Below, piece by piece: positions 50,367-59,891 of a stretch of DNA of 64,000 nucleotides. The DNA comes from Anaplasma phagocytophilum str. Webster. GTDB taxonomy: Bacteria; Pseudomonadota; Alphaproteobacteria; Rickettsiales; Anaplasmataceae. The stretch lies in the NCBI RefSeq assembly GCF_000964685.1, contig NZ_LANS01000001.1, positions 1,240,001 through 1,304,000 on the forward strand. The letters are read 5' to 3'. The position numbers were made by a program, and so were the translations under genes. The notes beneath the pieces are model-generated. The model saw only the letters and a list, made by a program, of their open reading frames with translations. It was not told where the DNA came from and made no database searches. Position 1 is the stretch's first letter; each line of letters opens with the position of its first letter.

Positions 50367-53300
50367 TTACTCTTCTTCAAGGCATGCAAGAGCAACATTA
50401 CCGCCAAGCGCCGTAGTATTTACTGTTACAGTCTTCTCAGTAACAAACCTATGCAAGTAGAAAGGCCCACCTGCCTTTGGCCCAGTTCCCGAAAGACCAG
50501 AACCACCAAATGGTTGCACACCCACAACAGCACCTATTTGATTCCTGTTGACGTAAACATTACCAGTTCTAATCTTATCGACAATCAAATCGATATTACT
50601 CTGTATCCGACTTTGCACAGAGAACGTCAGACCATATCCTGTCTTATTTATTTCCTCCAAGATACTAACCAGATCAGACTTCTTATATCTCACAATGTGC
50701 AGTATAGGACCGAACACCTCTTTAGCAACCTCAGATACTGACCCCACCTCGAAAATATGCGGCGGGAAATAATGCCCTACTTCCGCAAGAGAACCTATAT
50801 CTAGCTTACATAACAGCTTAGCCCCCTTCTCTTCCATGCCTTTCACATATTCACAAAGCATGTCATAAGACTGCTGATCTATCACAGGACCAACATCACT
50901 ACTTAGCAACATCGGATTACCCAGCCTTAACTCCTTCAGCGCCCCACATATGATCTCGATTTGCCTATCAGCAATCTCTTCCTGCAATAAAAGCACTCTC
51001 AAAGCCGAACACCTCTGACCAGCACTTCTAAATGCAGAAGTTATTACATCATCGCAAACTTGCTCAAGCAAAGCAGAACTATCGACAATCATCGCGTTTA
51101 TCCCGCCCGTTTCCGCAATAATAGGCACTATGTCCCTATTACGCTTAGCTAGCGTTCTATTTATTATATTCGCAGTATCAGTAGAACCCGTAAATGCCAC
51201 ACCTGCAACGTGCCCATTATTTATAAGCACTTCTCCTAAAGCAGCGCCTTCACCAGGCAAGAATTGCAAAACACTACCCGGAAGACCAGCTCTGAAAAAT
51301 AATTTCACAGCTTCATAAGCAATCAGAGAAGTCTGCTCAGATGGCTTAGCTATAACCGTATTACCAGTAACTAAAGCAGCTGCTATAGGCCCTAAAAATA
51401 TTGCCAATGGGAAATTCCAAGGAGAAATACATACAAAGACACCCCTACTCTCGAAGTATATGTAATTCTCTTCACCCGAAGGCCCAGGAAGCTTAATCGT
51501 ACCAGCTATATCCTTCCTAGCTATCATCGCATAGTATCTCAAAAAGTCTACAGCTTCTCTAATCTCTGCCATTACATCAGAAATCACCTTACCGCCTTCC
51601 AGCATTAGCAAAGCAACAAACTTACCCCTTTCTTTTTCTAGTAAGTCTGCAGCAGACTCCAAGATAGTAGCACGTTCTTCAACTGATAAAGCGCTCCACT
51701 CTGCATACGCAGCATGCGCAACAGCAAAAGCTTCCTTCACCTGCTCAGGAGTTGCATAAGATACTTCCCCTACCTTGCAGCTAAAATCTCCCGGAGAGAA
51801 AAACTCTATAGGAGCAGCACCCTCTACATCCTCCCCATTAATGATAGGAGTAGCCTTACGAGTGACATTTGTAAATGTCTGCACTTCCTCATTAAGCACA
51901 GACATAGCCAATGAATCAGAAGTATTGAGACCAATGGAATTTACACGATCCTTTCCAAACATATCTATCGGCAAAGGAATACTAGGATGCGGACAATACT
52001 CAAAACTCTTAGCCTTCTCTAAAGGATCGACCAAAAGCTGTTCAGCTAGAACATCAACATCATTTATCTTATTCACAAAAGAACTATTGGTACCATTTTC
52101 CAATAGCCTCCTGATAAGATACGGCAATAAGTCTTGATAACTTCCAACTGGAGCATATACCCTACACTTCACACTCGGAGCAACTTCACCTGTAACATAA
52201 CTGTATAGACCCTGCCCCATAGCATGCAGCCTCTGAAATTCAAAACCCGGGTGATCCTTATCCGCTGATTCTAATACCGAAGCCAAAGTATACGCATTGT
52301 GAGTAGCAAAGCACGGATAGAAAGTATTTGGCTTACTCAAAATTCTTTGAACACATGCAAAGTAAGATGTGTCAGTATAAGCTCTTCTTGTAAACACCGG
52401 ATACCCGTCCAAGCCAAGCTCCTGAGCATTCTTAATCTCATAATCCCAGTAAGCACCCTTAACTAGCCTCACAACCATCTTACGGTTAGCCCTAATCGCT
52501 ATATCTTCCACGATATCCAGCACACCTAAGGCTCTCTTTTGATACGCTTGAACCGCGAGCCCCAGCCCTTCCCAGCCATCTAGCGACTTATCTAAAAACA
52601 CCTTCTCCAAAACTATCAAAGAAGCCTCTAACCTCCGAGCCTCTTCCGCATCAATTAGCACCCCTATATTATGCTTCTTCGCCGCAGCACATATCTCCAA
52701 TAGCTTAGAAGATATATCATCAAGAACGTAGTCGATTTGAGCAAAATCATAACGCGGATGCAAAGCAGAAAGCTTAACCGATATTCCATGTCTAGAGGAA
52801 ATATCATCACCGCATCCCGCATCTGCTCCTATTACCTCTATAGCGTGCATGTATGCCGCAAAATACCTGTCCGCATCTTCCCTAGTTCTTGCAGACTCAC
52901 CCAAAATATCAAACGAACATAACTGCTTTGAATCGTTACTCCTTGCAACAGCATCTTCTATGTCACGCCCCATGACAAAATGCTTACCGAGAATACACAT
53001 AGCCTGGAGAGCAGCTTTCCTTATTATGGGCTCTCCCATATTTTTCAGGAGATTACTTAGTACACTATACCACCGAGAATCATCCACCTCTCTTAGCACA
53101 CGCGCGCCTACACACAACGCCAAGGTAGACGCATTGACGAATATCGAAGAAGAACTCCCTATATGCTTTTTCCAAGTCGTACCTGCTATCTTATCTCTAA
53201 TCATCTCATCGATGGTGCATTCATCCGGAATCCTCAACAAAGATTCCGCCAAACACATCAAAGCAACTCCCTCCTCGCTAGAAAGACCATACTCCTGCAT

Positions 53301-53504
53301 GAAGGCATCTATGAGCGTAGAGCCCTTTCCAAAACGCACCTTTTCAATTATCTGCTTAGCAAGGTTATATATTCTTACTTTGGCGTCCTGAGAGACCTCG
53401 GCCTTCTCTGTTAAATATCTGATATAACTCTTCTCATCAGTATTATACAGCCCCTGCATACGCTTACGTAACTCATCGGGCACCTGCAATGAACTTATCA
53501 TCAT
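50367..53504 (-). CDS. putA: Bifunctional proline utilisation protein PutA
   Basis: Oxidises proline to glutamate in two steps: FAD proline dehydrogenase, then P5C dehydrogenase. Of 1,045 residues, ~1-500 hold the PRODH barrel (VRLVKGAYWDYEIKNAQ, FATHNAYTLAS, FEFQRLHAMGQGLY) and ~560-1045 the aldehyde dehydrogenase (ISPWNFPLAIFLGP, VAFTGSTDTAN, IAETGGINAM, catalytic cysteine in SAGQRCSALRV, EVFGPILHI, PFGGSGLSGTGPK). There is no N-terminal ribbon-helix-helix, so this is a non-regulatory type A PutA. Proline and glutamate are main carbon sources inferred for Anaplasmataceae. It stands alone and is divergent from fabG. Confidence 0.97.
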   Translation of the reverse strand: MMISSLQVPDELRKRMQGLYNTDEKSYIRYLTEKAEVSQDAKVRIYNLAKQIIEKVRFGKGSTLIDAFMQEYGLSSEEGVALMCLAESLLRIPDECTIDEMIRDKIAGTTWKKHIGSSSSIFVNASTLALCVGARVLREVDDSRWYSVLSNLLKNMGEPIIRKAALQAMCILGKHFVMGRDIEDAVARSNDSKQLCSFDILGESARTREDADRYFAAYMHAIEVIGADAGCGDDISSRHGISVKLSALHPRYDFAQIDYVLDDISSKLLEICAAAKKHNIGVLIDAEEARRLEASLIVLEKVFLDKSLDGWEGLGLAVQAYQKRALGVLDIVEDIAIRANRKMVVRLVKGAYWDYEIKNAQELGLDGYPVFTRRAYTDTSYFACVQRILSKPNTFYPCFATHNAYTLASVLESADKDHPGFEFQRLHAMGQGLYSYVTGEVAPSVKCRVYAPVGSYQDLLPYLIRRLLENGTNSSFVNKINDVDVLAEQLLVDPLEKAKSFEYCPHPSIPLPIDMFGKDRVNSIGLNTSDSLAMSVLNEEVQTFTNVTRKATPIINGEDVEGAAPIEFFSPGDFSCKVGEVSYATPEQVKEAFAVAHAAYAEWSALSVEERATILESAADLLEKERGKFVALLMLEGGKVISDVMAEIREAVDFLRYYAMIARKDIAGTIKLPGPSGEENYIYFESRGVFVCISPWNFPLAIFLGPIAAALVTGNTVIAKPSEQTSLIAYEAVKLFFRAGLPGSVLQFLPGEGAALGEVLINNGHVAGVAFTGSTDTANIINRTLAKRNRDIVPIIAETGGINAMIVDSSALLEQVCDDVITSAFRSAGQRCSALRVLLLQEEIADRQIEIICGALKELRLGNPMLLSSDVGPVIDQQSYDMLCEYVKGMEEKGAKLLCKLDIGSLAEVGHYFPPHIFEVGSVSEVAKEVFGPILHIVRYKKSDLVSILEEINKTGYGLTFSVQSRIQSNIDLIVDKIRTGNVYVNRNQIGAVVGVQPFGGSGLSGTGPKAGGPFYLHRFVTEKTVTVNTTALGGNVALACLEEE

Positions 53505-53736
53505 GTATTATCATCTCCCAAAAACATCAACAGCAACGCGAACTTCCTACGTCTACAGCCCGCTTACCAAAATAAAAGTACGGCTCCATAAAGATAAAGA
53601 TTTAAACAGCCAATATACGAAGGCTTGCAATTATGGAAAGCTTCGCGATGCTATCAAATAATATTGCAATTATCAACTAAATTAGTTAGCGTTAGGCCTG
53701 TATGTCTTGTATGTGTTTTTTAGGGGTAGTTGCGGA

Positions 53737-54474
53737 ATGTTTGATTTGCAGGGCAAGAAGTTTCTAGTTACAGGTGCATCTAGTGGCATAGGGGCAGCCA
53801 TATCTCTTATGTTATCAAAAGCTGGAGCTCAGTTATGCCTCTCAGGCACCAGAATTGAGGCTCTACAAGAAGTGGCAGCTGCTTGTGAGAATGGGACTCA
53901 CGTTTTGCAGTGTAACTTGCTAAATTCTGATAAGGTAGACACCTTAGTAGACAAGGCTGTAGACTGTATGTCTGGCATGGATGGGGTAATATGTAGCGCT
54001 GGAATAACGAGAGACAAATTGTCTTTGCGCATCACAGATGATGACTGGAATCAAGTAATTGCGGTAAATCTTACTGCGATATTTAAGATAAACCGAAATG
54101 CTTGCAAGGCGATGCTGAAGAATAAGAGTGGTAGAATCATAAACTTATCCTCCGTGGTTGGCATATCTGGAAATGTAGGACAAGCAAACTATACAGCTTC
54201 AAAGGCTGGGATTATTGGTATGAGTAAGTCGCTTGCTCTTGAATTTGCTTCTCGTGGCATTACAGTCAACTGCATAGCACCGGGCTTTATAGATACTCCT
54301 ATGACTTCTGTATTACAAGACAAACAAAAAGGATACATACTGAACTCTATCCCTATGGGCCGTATGGGAACTGCTGAGGAGATTGCTTCCGTTGCGTTGT
54401 TTCTCGCAAGTGATGCAAGTAAGTACATCACAGGGCAGACCATACATGTAAATGGTGGGATGCTCATGTATTAA
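53737..54474 (+). CDS. fabG: 3-oxoacyl-[ACP] reductase
   Basis: NADPH-dependent reduction in fatty acid elongation. Short-chain dehydrogenase fold: GASSGIGAAIS (cofactor), the NAG-like CSAGITRD, catalytic Ser in NLSSVVGISG, YxxxK in QANYTASKAGIIG, and the FabG C-terminal TGQTIHVNGGM. ATG 53737 (MFDLQGKKFLVTGA) is chosen over an upstream frame start at 53707 on family length (245 aa) and AGGGG ten bases upstream. No acpP or fabF follows; fab genes are dispersed. Confidence 0.97.
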   Translation: MFDLQGKKFLVTGASSGIGAAISLMLSKAGAQLCLSGTRIEALQEVAAACENGTHVLQCNLLNSDKVDTLVDKAVDCMSGMDGVICSAGITRDKLSLRITDDDWNQVIAVNLTAIFKINRNACKAMLKNKSGRIINLSSVVGISGNVGQANYTASKAGIIGMSKSLALEFASRGITVNCIAPGFIDTPMTSVLQDKQKGYILNSIPMGRMGTAEEIASVALFLASDASKYITGQTIHVNGGMLMY

Positions 54475-54653
54475 TGTCCATAGCTCTCCGTGTTTGGGTG
54501 CATCTTAGAGAACGCACTGTAATACTGGGCATCTTTCTTGATGCATGGAGTACAGTCATCTCTTCTAGATTCTAACGGCTTTGTTTCTGTATACGGGGGG
54601 CATGACGTTTTATAAGTTGGTCGTTGTGCGGGAGGGATTTCTCTGTTTCTCAT
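54471..54653 (-). CDS. Candidate small Cys/Pro-rich protein
   Basis: 60 codons from ATG 54653, overlapping the last 4 bp of fabG tail to tail. The sequence is protein-like and soluble: MRNREIPPAQRPTYKTSCPP, DDCTPCIKKD, AQYYSAFSKMHPNTESYGH. Three cysteines include CTPC. AGG lies ~10 bases upstream. Unrecognised; may be a real small lineage-specific gene. Confidence 0.4.
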   Translation of the reverse strand: MRNREIPPAQRPTYKTSCPPYTETKPLESRRDDCTPCIKKDAQYYSAFSKMHPNTESYGH

Positions 54654-54758
54654 CTCTTAAGACCTGTTAGGCGGCCAGTTTTTATAATTGCTCTTGTGAT
54701 GCTAGAAAGTATCACTAAGGTGAACAGAGATGCCTGAATAGGGAATTTGTACTACTAG

Positions 54759-54787
54759 AAAAGGCGTGTGATAGTGTGGCCTTTTTT
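54759..54787 (+). terminator. Intrinsic terminator after fabG
   Basis: Seven-base stem AAAAGGC / GCCTTTT around a 13-base loop, followed by a run of six T (82-87). It lies 285 bp after fabG on the same strand, so the fabG transcript may carry a long untranslated tail. The A+T-rich stem base makes it only moderately strong. Confidence 0.55.
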
Positions 54788-57171
54788 GTTGACTTCCCAG
54801 TGGCACCATTAGCAATGTGCAGTTTAAACCATTTTCTATCCCCTTCCGTGTTTATTCGGTAGTTATTGTGATATTTATATCACTGTATATTAAACCGCAG
54901 AATAGTGACTCTACTATATTTATGAGAAGTGTACCGTTTTGTAAGCATCCAACCCGTACTAAAAGAAAACAATCCTTTCAAGTAGAATGGTTTTCCTTAG
55001 GGTTTTAAGTCCAAGCAATAAAAGACCACACTATACTGCCTAAGTTACAAACATAAGCTAATATGGTATCTAATTACCAATTCATAGTCGTGTCAGGGCA
55101 TACAGAGAATATGCGTAAGCGCTCTTAAAAGAAAGCTTTAAAGAAATACTGTGATACTCTTAAGTAGCACACGCAATATCCATGAATATAACGCATAACT
55201 AGATACTATGCTCAAATAGCCCGACCAAAGGTCTTAGATTCGTGAACTACCAATGTATTGAGGGGTAAATCCCCCTTTGCTCAGGGGCGAAATTTGTGTC
55301 TCTATATCGGTATTATAAACCCTATATTTAGGAATAAAACAACCACTACATTGCTCTTTGAATACAAAAGACTCAGCTCTATGAACTACACATACACCCA
55401 AAGGTGAATCCTACCATAAAGCGCTGAATCATAGCTTTACAGCGATATCAAGCTTAGTGCTTTATTTTATACAGAATCATACGTCTGTACCCATCTTCAT
55501 TATTTATTTTATCCTAGTTTTTTTTTGCATCACACTGCGTGAATCTAAGCCCTTATAAATGCAAAAGCCATTCTGGAATCTAATAGCACGTGACATGCCC
55601 CACATGTTAAAACGAATTTGAAATTGCACTTTCCCAAAAAAGTTCTGTAATTCGCCACTTCACATAGTAGTATATCTTGTCTGCATTCGCCCTATTCTCG
55701 TTTTTTGCGTCACACTGCATTAATACTAGCACTCACAAATGAAAACTTTTGGAATCTTATCACCGTGCCTCTATATGCACGAAACTGGTCAGTCTAAATG
55801 GTCTTGGTTCTAAAAAACACCAAAAAATGGCTATATCAGATAAAAATATTTTCCAAGGCAAGGTTAAAAAAGTTAGCAAACCCAAAAATGCGTTTTATCT
55901 AAGCGAGATACTCGGGCATTATGGAGAAAATCACGCCTAATACTAGCATATCAAACTCAAATTTCAGCCCATGCACTTTTTTACCACCATGGACGCTTGA
56001 GAGACTATTAGAGAATGTCGAGGAGGTGCTGTGGAGGTTGTTGCAGGAATTGAATCATCTCAAAACCAAAACGTTCTAGAATAAACTTGTGATCTTCTTT
56101 CAGATTCAGATTGCTTAATAATCTTCTATAAAACTCATGCTTCTTATAATTTTCTGGGAAACATTTCACATAAATACTAACAACAAAAGCTACTTAAACC
56201 CTGACCTCTACTACTTTATATATTATTCTAAAAACAATCATACAAACCCTTTAACTTCACAAAACCTAATATCAAGAACAATGCGTAAGAGCCCTCCATG
56301 CGCATGCTCATAAATATTCTATCTCTGGACAAACCTGCACATAATGCATATAGCCTTCCAAAATGTAACACCAATACATATCTTGCAGATGCACCAATAC
56401 AAAAGCACTGTTAAGGGATTTAGCAGTGTTGGAGAAGCTTGCCAGCGTAGACATAGAAAGCGTATCTTTTCGTGCAAATTTTAGTACGTATCTGTATAGC
56501 GCAGCACTACTGCCACGCTATAGATTCATTATGTAACGTGCCAAAGACTAAAAGTATTAGATATTTCAGATACTACTGCATAGTACATACCGAAGACGTC
56601 TGCGTTGCCTTCAATTAAATAGCCCTTCTCAAGAAGGAAAGAAAGCCCCATGGTATACCGCAAAAATCATATTCATGCCTACTTTCGTACTGCTATAATC
56701 TAAGCATCAGCCATGACATAAAAAGAAAAAGTACGTAACACATCTTGGTAAGGCGTCGTTAGACACACTATAATGTCAAACACTAGTCTCCCCTACTTCT
56801 GTTGTCTACGTATATTGGCAGCTGCGCAATCATTTATCTCTAGAATTTGTGATATATGTAATTACCTTTTCCATCATATGAAACTTTAAGAAGTTTATCG
56901 CAACAAATTGGAATTGTTGTTAGAAATTAAGGGCTATCAGTCACCAATTGTATTACTCATTAATAATGAGAGAGATAATATATTGAATGCAATCCTTATC
57001 ATACTATTAGGCTGTTTGGTAGCATATATTGTCCTCAACATTCATTTTTTATATGAATCTCAAGTAAGTGCATCTTTTATAGCAGAGTCTCTCCCCCCAT
57101 AACACTGCTAAATATAAACGCCCGCGCTGCTACCACCCATGCCATTACTTTCCTTATAACAATCACCCCAG
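54788..57171. other. Long spacer with several coding-like remnants
   Basis: 2.4 kb between fabG and the P44-like genes. Apart from 56008-56169 (listed separately) I see: 55827-55940 (+), MAISDKNIFQGKVKKVSKPK and on to GHYGENHA, stop; ~56410-56540 (+), LAVLEKLASVDIESVSFRAN with no start; 56533-56652 (-), MGLSFLLEKGYLIEGNADVF, stop; and 56908-57102 (+, TTG start), a 64-codon frame with one hydrophobic helix. All look coding-like but none is recognised. 55480-55600 and 55660-55770 are diverged copies of each other (shared TTTTGC-TCACACTGC and TGGAATCT). Confidence 0.45.
56008..56169 (-). CDS. Unrecognised 53-aa coding remnant or small gene
   Basis: Minus-strand frame with GTG at 56169 (or a lost start further up, stop in frame at ~56205): MKCFPENYKKHEFYRRLLSN, NLKEDHKFILERFGFEMIQF, LQQPPQHLLDIL. 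Charged and aromatic patterning is strongly protein-like and helical. It could be the C-terminus of a decayed gene or a small intact gene. Family not recognised. Confidence 0.4.
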   Translation of the reverse strand: MKCFPENYKKHEFYRRLLSNLNLKEDHKFILERFGFEMIQFLQQPPQHLLDIL

Positions 57172-58479
57172 CTAAAAAGCAAATCTCATACCAAACTCAC
57201 CCCCAGCATAACTCATTCTGAAATCAGCCATTGCAGTCTCCTTAGTACGTCCGTAAGGACTCACATCATCTATCAAGTACTCTACAGGAATGTCTGTATA
57301 TTCGGTGCTACCAAAAACCCTATGGTAGAACCCTGCCGCAAAGATATCAACACCAGAGAAAAGCTTATAACTGACACCAGCCTTTAATCTATAAGCTGGC
57401 TTTGGAGTAAAGTGTCCCTTGACAATGCCCACAAAATTACTGCCTAATCCCATGCATCCATAGGGAACTATAGATCCTTCTTTACTCAAGAAATCGTAAC
57501 ACACATTTACCATTACGGAGGTAGAAGAAATTTCACCAATGTCTACTACTTCACCCCCTTCAATAGTATTTACCATTAATCCCGCAACTGCTATCTTTTC
57601 TTCTCGGCTTAAGACTGTTATTAGGTCTCTTGCTAATGCCTTTGCATTGTCGTTTCCCCGTGTCTTATCACCAGTTGTTGTTGGCCAGTTTGTGCTACCA
57701 CCTAGCAGAGCTTCACGCGCGAAGTCCTTAAAAGAATTTTGAATCATGTTGTGATGTTCATGTTTATCGCTGTTACCTCCTATATCTCCACATAAGGCTG
57801 TGAGATTATTAGTATCTTTGAGCCACGAAGTGTATCTATTATACTTACCGTAGTTTTTACCTCCAGTAATACTGCGAGTCCTACAGATCTTTCTACCAAT
57901 ATCTGGACGGGTCTTCTCTAAGGCATTAGCGAGGCGCACAATATCTTCACCTTTTACTTTTGTCAAAGCTGATACAAGATCTTCGGTTTTTTCAGTGACT
58001 GTGCTATGTCCTAACTCCTTCGCAAGGAGATATATTGTATCAGATTCTTCTTCTCTTTCATTTCCAATATATCTCCCCCGGCTCTTAAAACGCTCATGAG
58101 AAACTTCAATTTCAAGTCTCATACTGCCCATAGCATAACCAATACTACTTCCTACAGCTACAAGCGTACTGTTTTTAAAGCCTATGCGCGGGTTTGGCAT
58201 ATTCCAGTCAAATCTACTAGCATCCAGTATTATCTCCTTATCTCCCCTAATGTACGGATATATCGCCTTAGTTTCACCGTTGCTTTCCTGTATAGTGAAG
58301 TTTCTTATGTTGCTAAATGCTGGACTGTAATCCAATCCTATATAGAAATACTGGGGTTTCTCAACCTCAAAAGTACTTTTCGCAGCATCCCTTGCTTGAG
58401 CTCCTTGACAAGTTATTAGCACGGCAAGAGACATCATTATGCTTCCTAAAAATAGGTTATTATAATTTTTAGCGCTCAT
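57172..58479 (-). CDS. P44/Msp2-superfamily outer membrane protein
   Basis: 435-residue porin-like surface antigen. Signal peptide 1-29 ending GAQA. The conserved N-terminal half begins YFYIGLDYSPAFSNIRNF and includes ESNGETKAIYPY and FDWNMPNPRIGF. The central variable region (~185-290) carries the family's cysteines (KICRTRS, LCGDIGG) and the WP landmark (STNWPTTTG). The conserved C-terminal half (STSVMVNVCYDF, YGCMGLGSNFVGIV) ends in the beta-barrel signature MRFAF. It has its own start with TTAGGAG upstream, unlike most silent p44 cassettes. Third in a tandem of three; 63-bp gap from the gene upstream. Which p44/omp-1 family member it is cannot be said. Confidence 0.9.
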   Translation of the reverse strand: MSAKNYNNLFLGSIMMSLAVLITCQGAQARDAAKSTFEVEKPQYFYIGLDYSPAFSNIRNFTIQESNGETKAIYPYIRGDKEIILDASRFDWNMPNPRIGFKNSTLVAVGSSIGYAMGSMRLEIEVSHERFKSRGRYIGNEREEESDTIYLLAKELGHSTVTEKTEDLVSALTKVKGEDIVRLANALEKTRPDIGRKICRTRSITGGKNYGKYNRYTSWLKDTNNLTALCGDIGGNSDKHEHHNMIQNSFKDFAREALLGGSTNWPTTTGDKTRGNDNAKALARDLITVLSREEKIAVAGLMVNTIEGGEVVDIGEISSTSVMVNVCYDFLSKEGSIVPYGCMGLGSNFVGIVKGHFTPKPAYRLKAGVSYKLFSGVDIFAAGFYHRVFGSTEYTDIPVEYLIDDVSPYGRTKETAMADFRMSYAGGEFGMRFAF

Positions 58480-58542
58480 ATACCTAACTCCTAAAACTGA
58501 AGGGCCCTTACGTAAATAGACCCATCCCCCTTTACTATTACA

Positions 58543-59832
58543 TTAAAAGGCTAACCTTACACCTAACTCACCACCGGCATAACTCATGCTGAAATTAGCA
58601 ACTGCGGTATTTTTTGTGCGCCCCTTTGGACTTTCATCGTAAAATAAGCGCTTTACAGGAAGATCCGCATATCTCCCATTACCTAAAATACGATGATAAA
58701 ACCCACCTGCAAAAATTGAAATTTCAGGAGAAATCTGACAGCCTATACCAGCTTTTAATTTATAAGCAAGTTTAGGAACGATATGGCTATCTACTATACC
58801 AACGAAATTACTACCTATTCCTGCACATGCGTAAGGAGCAATACTTGACTCTTTTCCATAAAAATCATAACAAACATTCAGCATAACAGAAGTAGTAGAA
58901 ATAGCACTAATCTTTGCGGCCTCACCCCCTTCAATAGTCCTTGAAAATAATCCAGCTACTATGGCTTTCTCCTCCATATTGAGATTTTTAACTAAATCTG
59001 CAGCTACAGCGTTCGCATTATCGTTTTCCGTACTCTTAGTCCCACTAGATGTTGGCCAGTTCCTACTACCATCTCCTAGCGTTTTAGCCGCAAAATCCTT
59101 AAAGACATTCACCCTTGGACTATTATGAGCACTGGTTCCACCAATATCTCCACATAGTGAAGTATCATTACTGGACCTCGAGGTTTTTTCTACATACCTA
59201 GCATAATTTTTCTCACCACTTCCACTGCGCGTTCGACAAACCTTTTCCCCAATAGTGGGGCTAGTACTTTCTAGGGCTTTTGCAAAATTAACAATATCTT
59301 TCCCTTTAACCTTAGATAATGCTACAGCAAGCTTATCCTGTTGATTAGATGCTACACTATATGCAAGCTCCTTTGCGAGCAAATATACCGCACTTCCATC
59401 CTTCTCTTTTTTTCCACCCTTACCCCGATCCTTTATCTTAAAGGACTCGTAGCCAACTTCAACTTCAACTCTAGCTCTAGAAAAAGCATAACCTATACTG
59501 CTACCTATAGCTAAAAGTGTATTGTCCTTAAAGCCTATACGAGGATTTGGAGTATTCCAATCAAATTTATTGTATTCTATTGCATGGCTCCTCCCATCAT
59601 CAAAATACGGATATACCGCCGCAGTTTCACCACTACTTTCTATTATCTTAAAATCTCTTATCTTACTAAATGCCGGACTATAATCTAACCCTATGTAAAA
59701 ATGACTAGACCTCCTAGCATCTAAAGAAGCTCCATAATCTTGATCTGCTTTCGCGGCATTGCTAACAGTAACTCCTACTATGGATGCCATTACTCCTGCT
59801 AAAAACAGATTACTATAACTTCTAACTCTCAT
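58543..59832 (-). CDS. P44/Msp2-superfamily outer membrane protein
   Basis: ATG 59832 (MRVRSYSNLFLAGVMASIVG) is chosen: it has AGGAG and begins a signal peptide ending NAAKA, while an upstream frame to 59886 adds a non-signal leader. 429 residues. Conserved FYIGLDYSPAFSKIRDF, FDWNTPNPRIGF and LLAKELAYSV; central variable region with VCRTRSGSG, SLCGDIGGTS and RNWPTSSG; C-terminal STTSVMLNVCYDF, ACAGIGSNFVGIV and terminal RLAF. 59 bp separate it from the upstream gene. The short, similar gaps suggest an operon. Confidence 0.9.
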   Translation of the reverse strand: MRVRSYSNLFLAGVMASIVGVTVSNAAKADQDYGASLDARRSSHFYIGLDYSPAFSKIRDFKIIESSGETAAVYPYFDDGRSHAIEYNKFDWNTPNPRIGFKDNTLLAIGSSIGYAFSRARVEVEVGYESFKIKDRGKGGKKEKDGSAVYLLAKELAYSVASNQQDKLAVALSKVKGKDIVNFAKALESTSPTIGEKVCRTRSGSGEKNYARYVEKTSRSSNDTSLCGDIGGTSAHNSPRVNVFKDFAAKTLGDGSRNWPTSSGTKSTENDNANAVAADLVKNLNMEEKAIVAGLFSRTIEGGEAAKISAISTTSVMLNVCYDFYGKESSIAPYACAGIGSNFVGIVDSHIVPKLAYKLKAGIGCQISPEISIFAGGFYHRILGNGRYADLPVKRLFYDESPKGRTKNTAVANFSMSYAGGELGVRLAF

Positions 59833-59891
59833 GTACTTTACTCCTAAAACTAGGGCAGAGGCTCTACCTCCCCCCAGATCCACCAATCACC

